A stretch of 8,831 bases of DNA from positions 1 to 8,831 of the forward strand of contig CAZVIK010000172.1 in assembly GCA_964627045.1 (NCBI GenBank). Reading direction: 5' to 3'. Source of the stretch: CAZVIK01 sp964627045. Its GTDB lineage: Bacteria > Acidobacteriota > Terriglobia > Bryobacterales > Bryobacteraceae. The position numbers and the translations under genes are program-made. The notes below the pieces were generated by a model. It was given only the letters and a program-made list of their open reading frames with translations. It was not told the DNA's origin and ran no database searches. Of the stretch, positions 6,290-8,831 are shown piece after piece (the stretch's first letter is position 1; each line of letters begins with the position of its first letter).

Positions 6290-7174
6290 CTATGGATGTC
6301 CCCGCCGCCACGACGGTTTCAGCTCCGCCAGGAGCACGCCCCCGAGAATCAACGCGCCGCCGGCCAATCCCCGGCCGGAAAACCGCTCGGCTCCGGCTGC
6401 GAGAGAAGCCATGAGCGCGAAAACGGGTTCCAGCGCCACGATCAGCGCCGTTCGCGTGGGAGTGGTGTGCCGCTGGGCCCAGGTCTGCACGGTGAACGCC
6501 AGGGCCGTGGCGAACAGGCCGGTGATGACGATGGCGCTCAACAGTCCCGGCGTCCAGGCGATGCGCGGTGTTTCGGCCCACCAGAATGTAGCCAGCGCAA
6601 TCAGGGCCGTCGTCGTGATCTGCCCCAGGCTGAGCAACTCGACACTGACCCTGGGCGCGTAGTGCGCCAGCGCGATGATGTGAAGCGCAAAGGCAAGCGC
6701 GCAGACGCCCGTCAGCAGGTCTCCTCGATTCACAGTCAGATTCCCAGGTTCCAGCGTCATCAATCCCAGACCAGCCAGCGATAACCCTACCCCGGCCAAT
6801 TCCGCCGCACGGGGCACACCCTTATGGACGAGCCAAACCAGAATTGGTACCGTCACAATCGAAAGAGCAGTTATAAACGCGGATTTGGACGGAGTGGTGT
6901 ACCGCAATCCGGCCGTCTGGAAGTAGTACCCCCCAAACAGGCAAAGGCCCGCGAGGAACCCCGCCTTGAGGGACTGCCGCACCGGAACCACGCTGCGGTA
7001 CCGCCCCAGGAAGGAAAGCGCGAGGGCCACGGCCGCCAGGCTGAAGCGGAGCGCCAGAAATAGCAAGGTAGAAGCGTCCGGGAGGGCGGCCTTCACGGTC
7101 ACGAAGGTGACGCCCCAGACGGCCACGACGGCGGCCAGGGCAAGATCCGCCTTCAGATAGCCGACGCGACTCAT
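6290..7174 (-). CDS. EamA/DMT-superfamily transporter (RhaT-like drug/metabolite exporter)
   Basis: This is an inner-membrane protein of 294 residues, normal for the ten-helix EamA family, whose members often export amino acids or other metabolites. It is almost entirely hydrophobic helices in two EamA repeats, about 11-141 and 151-284. Repeat 1 opens with AVWGVTFVTVKAALP and includes LRYTTPSKSAFITAL. Repeat 2 ends with the typical ALEPVFALMASLAAGERF-like stretch (EPVFA near 249-253) and a final helix. The substrate cannot be read from sequence. I chose the ATG at 7174, which overlaps the M20 peptidase stop in ATGA and has GGAG 4 nt upstream. A longer reading from 7270 would overlap the peptidase by about 100 nt and add a non-membrane Pro/Arg-rich stretch. 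The overlap indicates translational coupling to the peptidase. Stop is TAG at 6292-6290. Confidence 0.9.
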   Translation of the reverse strand: MSRVGYLKADLALAAVVAVWGVTFVTVKAALPDASTLLFLALRFSLAAVALALSFLGRYRSVVPVRQSLKAGFLAGLCLFGGYYFQTAGLRYTTPSKSAFITALSIVTVPILVWLVHKGVPRAAELAGVGLSLAGLGLMTLEPGNLTVNRGDLLTGVCALAFALHIIALAHYAPRVSVELLSLGQITTTALIALATFWWAETPRIAWTPGLLSAIVITGLFATALAFTVQTWAQRHTTPTRTALIVALEPVFALMASLAAGAERFSGRGLAGGALILGGVLLAELKPSWRRGHP

Positions 7175-8424
7175 CCCTCTCCGTGGGCCAAACGGGTATC
7201 GCGCATCAGCAGGGTCAACGTAAGCAGGATGCGTTTCAGGCCGAGGTCCCTGCCGGCGGGGTGGAACCACTCCTGCGGCGTATGCGCACCGCCGCCCGAG
7301 CCTCCCGCTCCGATCGACACGGCGGGCAATCCGAGAGACAGCGGGATGTTAGCGTCAGTGGAAGCGCAATCCATCTGCGTGCGAATTCCGAGATAGTGCT
7401 CGACGGCCTTCAGATACCGCAACAGGGGCGCGTCACCGGGCAACCGGCCACCGGGGCGCGATCCGATGAGCCGCACAGCCGCTTGGACCTTGGCCGCATT
7501 CGCCGCCGCATTCTCCGCCTCGGCGCCGCGCTCGACGGCGCCGGCGAGAATGTTGGCCAACTCTTCGACGGCCTCTTCGGCCTCCGAGCGTAAGTCAACC
7601 TTGGCGCGGGCAGAAACCGGAATCGCGTTGACCCCCGAGCCGCCTTCGATTACGCCGACGTTATAGGAAGACCGCGCGGCCAATTCCCGCGACGCAGCCG
7701 CCTGGTCCAAGAAAAACGTCAGCGCCCGGGCCAGCCCGTGCACCGGATTTCCGGCCCCGAAGTCGCTCCAACTATGGCCGCCGGACCCGGTGAAGGTGAC
7801 TTCGAAACGGCGGCTTTCCAGCGCGGCCGAGGTGATGTGGTCTGTGGCGGGCCCATCCAGGATGACGAAGGCGCGGGCCAGACGCCCGGCCGCGGAGTCC
7901 TGACAGAAATGGCGCATGCCGCTCAGGTTCCCTTCACCCTCCTCACATACGGTTCCCAGCAGGAGAAGCCCGCACTCAAGATCGTCCTGGGCGGGCGCGG
8001 CATCCAGCGCCGCAGCGACGGCCATTAGCGCGGCCAACCCCGCGCCGTTATCGGAAACCCCTGGACCCGACAGCTTTCCCCCGGATTCGACGGCGATCTC
8101 CTCAGGCGAGCGCGGCGCGAGAACCGTGTCCAGGTGGGCGGAAAGGACGACGTACGGTTCCTGCGGCGCCTTGCGGGGCCGGGCGGCCACGTTCCCAGCG
8201 CCGTCACGGCGCACTTCACAGCCCAGTTCGCGTAATCGAGCGGCCAGCCAATCCGCACGCGCCAGTTCGAAAAACGTCGGCGCAGCAATCCGGCAGACCT
8301 GCACATGCTGTTCCTGAATCCAGGCCCTCTGCTCGGTGAACCAGCGAAGGGATTCGCGGACGCCGGGCAACTCGGCCAGATCCCCGACCGAACGCACACC
8401 TGCGAACTGGAGCGTGTTGGGCAC
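7171..8424 (-). CDS. M20 family metallopeptidase (peptidase T/dipeptidase-like)
   Basis: This is a predicted cytoplasmic di-zinc aminopeptidase or amidohydrolase that cleaves small peptides or N-acyl amino acids. Numbered from the GTG at 8424 (417 residues), the family metal and catalytic residues are all present: His97 and Asp99 in SAHLDTV, Asp125 in GVSDNGAG, Glu161-Glu162 in CEEGEGN, Asp190 in VILDGPA, and His381 in GGAHTPQEW. The lid/dimerisation domain carries GSGGHSWSDFGAGNP (212-226, His217). No signal peptide is evident. The start is uncertain. The frame stays open to a TTG at 8514, but the extra 30 residues are Pro/Arg-rich, cover a 7-bp tandem repeat and have no Shine-Dalgarno. GTG at 8424 also lacks a clear one, and GTG at 8397 is possible. 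Recognisable family sequence begins about residue 20. It is coupled to eamA by the ATGA overlap, suggesting peptide breakdown linked to transport. The exact substrate is unknown. Confidence 0.9.
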   Translation of the reverse strand: MPNTLQFAGVRSVGDLAELPGVRESLRWFTEQRAWIQEQHVQVCRIAAPTFFELARADWLAARLRELGCEVRRDGAGNVAARPRKAPQEPYVVLSAHLDTVLAPRSPEEIAVESGGKLSGPGVSDNGAGLAALMAVAAALDAAPAQDDLECGLLLLGTVCEEGEGNLSGMRHFCQDSAAGRLARAFVILDGPATDHITSAALESRRFEVTFTGSGGHSWSDFGAGNPVHGLARALTFFLDQAAASRELAARSSYNVGVIEGGSGVNAIPVSARAKVDLRSEAEEAVEELANILAGAVERGAEAENAAANAAKVQAAVRLIGSRPGGRLPGDAPLLRYLKAVEHYLGIRTQMDCASTDANIPLSLGLPAVSIGAGGSGGGAHTPQEWFHPAGRDLGLKRILLTLTLLMRDTRLAHGEG

Positions 8425-8440
8425 TTCATGCCAGTGTAGC

Positions 8441-8455
8441 GTGAGGGGTGAGGGG
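8441..8455. repeat. Two tandem copies of a 7-bp unit (GTGAGGG)
   Basis: GTGAGGG occurs twice in a row on the + strand (8441-8447 and 8448-8454), then one more G. The repeat lies just upstream of the preferred peptidase start and looks like non-coding sequence. It is short and may be incidental. Confidence 0.5.
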
Positions 8456-8537
8456 ATGCGCGGGATGCCGCTGCGGGGTTGCGCCGGTTCCGTCCGGCCC
8501 GCGCCGAGTATCAACAGCGACCGGAGCCGGCAGGTAG

Positions 8538-8553
8538 ATTGACCTAATTGACA
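8538..8553. repeat. Direct repeat ATTGAC with 9-bp period in the divergent intergenic region
   Basis: ATTGAC occurs at 8538-8543 and again at 8547-8552 on the + strand (GTCAAT twice on the minus strand). The two copies start 9 bp apart, in an AT-rich patch between the divergent peptidase and Ig-like genes. It may be an operator or overlapping promoter elements. A TATGAT (minus, 8558-8553) and a TATGAT (plus, 8581-8586) lie nearby, but neither has a convincing -35 at correct spacing. Confidence 0.35.
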
Positions 8554-8624
8554 TCATATGCGGCGCGGCTTCAGTTATTGTATGATTTGGGTCTGTGGCC
8601 GTTCGGCTTCCCGGTTTTGGAGTT

Positions 8625-8629
8625 AGGAG
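8625..8629 (+). promoter_or_regulatory. Shine-Dalgarno of the right-edge Ig-like gene
   Basis: AGGAG lies 8 nt before the ATG at 8638 and marks the start of the gene that runs off the right end. Confidence 0.7.
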
Positions 8630-8637
8630 TCACGACG

Positions 8638-8831
8638 ATGTCCATCACCCCGGTCCACACTGCCGCTTTGGCAGCTCGACTTATTTCTATTCTCGTAGCG
8701 TCCGCTGTCACAGCATTCTGCGCGCCGCTTTCGATCACGACCGCATCGCTCCCGAATGCAAAGTACGGAAATGCTTACAGCCATCAGATTCAAGTCTCCG
8801 GGGGAACCGCGCCGTCTAACTTCTACATTGA
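8638..8831 (+). CDS. Secreted protein with N-terminal putative Ig (He_PIG) domain, 3' end outside window
   Basis: The frame is open from the ATG at 8638 to the window edge, giving 64 residues and two extra bases. Residues 1-29 have the form of a signal peptide: Arg14, then a hydrophobic core LISILVASAVTA (15-26). The next residue is Cys28, but TAFC is not a good lipobox because the residue before Cys is Phe. From residue 31 the sequence LSITTASLPNAKYGNAYS (31-48), then VSGGTAP (53-59), matches the start of the He_PIG putative immunoglobulin-like repeat, usually seen as 'LP.g..G..Ys..l..tGGtaPy'. Such repeats occur in large, often tandem, extracellular proteins and are common in Acidobacteriota. 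The function of the whole protein cannot be judged from this fragment. It is transcribed away from the M20 peptidase, with a good Shine-Dalgarno. Confidence 0.8.
   Translation, partial: MSITPVHTAALAARLISILVASAVTAFCAPLSITTASLPNAKYGNAYSHQIQVSGGTAPSNFYI

Noticed and set aside
7175..7270. An N-terminal extension of the EamA transporter
   Set aside because: It would overlap the peptidase by about 100 nt and adds a Pro/Arg-rich stretch before the first membrane helix. The ATG at 7174 has an ATGA coupling and a Shine-Dalgarno.
8425..8514. A 30-residue extension of the M20 peptidase from a TTG at 8514
   Set aside because: It has no Shine-Dalgarno, covers a 7-bp tandem repeat and does not resemble the family. 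It is not fully excluded, because the alternative GTG is also weakly supported.

Overview
The window is GC-rich DNA, densely packed with seven clear protein-coding genes. Two of them run off the ends of the window. I see no RNA gene, CRISPR array, insertion sequence or phage gene. The gene types suggest a member of the Acidobacteriota, possibly near Solibacter/Bryobacterales. The pointers are a long multi-domain PIG-L deacetylase, a secreted protein opening with a putative-Ig (He_PIG) repeat, and an HtrA protease with a long Gln/Arg-rich loop. This assignment is inference from family content and base composition, not a database match.

Layout. Positions 2-1537 (+) hold the C-terminal part of a PIG-L (LmbE-like) deacetylase: a beta-sandwich NEW3-like region followed by a glutamine-amidotransferase-like tail. 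It converges, with only 3 nt between stop codons, on a minus-strand series read right to left: htrA (6225-4642), a secreted Ala/Pro/Lys-rich peptidoglycan-binding protein (about 4625-4044), ald (4047-2935) and glgC (2794-1541). The first three are packed like an operon: a gap of 7-16 nt, then a 4-nt GTGA overlap. glgC follows after 140 nt, with its own strong Shine-Dalgarno and a possible weak promoter. A second minus-strand pair, an M20 metallopeptidase (about 8424-7171) and an EamA-family transporter (7174-6290), overlaps by 4 nt (ATGA). A good sigma-70-like promoter, with a perfect TATAAT, lies between eamA and htrA. The rightmost gene (8638 to the edge, +) is divergent from the peptidase and encodes a secreted protein starting with an Ig-like repeat.

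How the genes may work together. htrA and the peptidoglycan-binding protein point to envelope quality control. ald, coupled to them, makes or consumes L-alanine, a peptidoglycan precursor. glgC commits glucose-1-phosphate to glycogen. The peptidase/EamA pair looks like peptide breakdown linked to small-molecule transport. These links rest on gene order only.

Nothing here is convincingly a new defence or mobile system. The most unusual features are the htrA / Lys-rich peptidoglycan-binding protein / ald coupling and the low-complexity lysine-rich tract with an A7 run in the small secreted protein.
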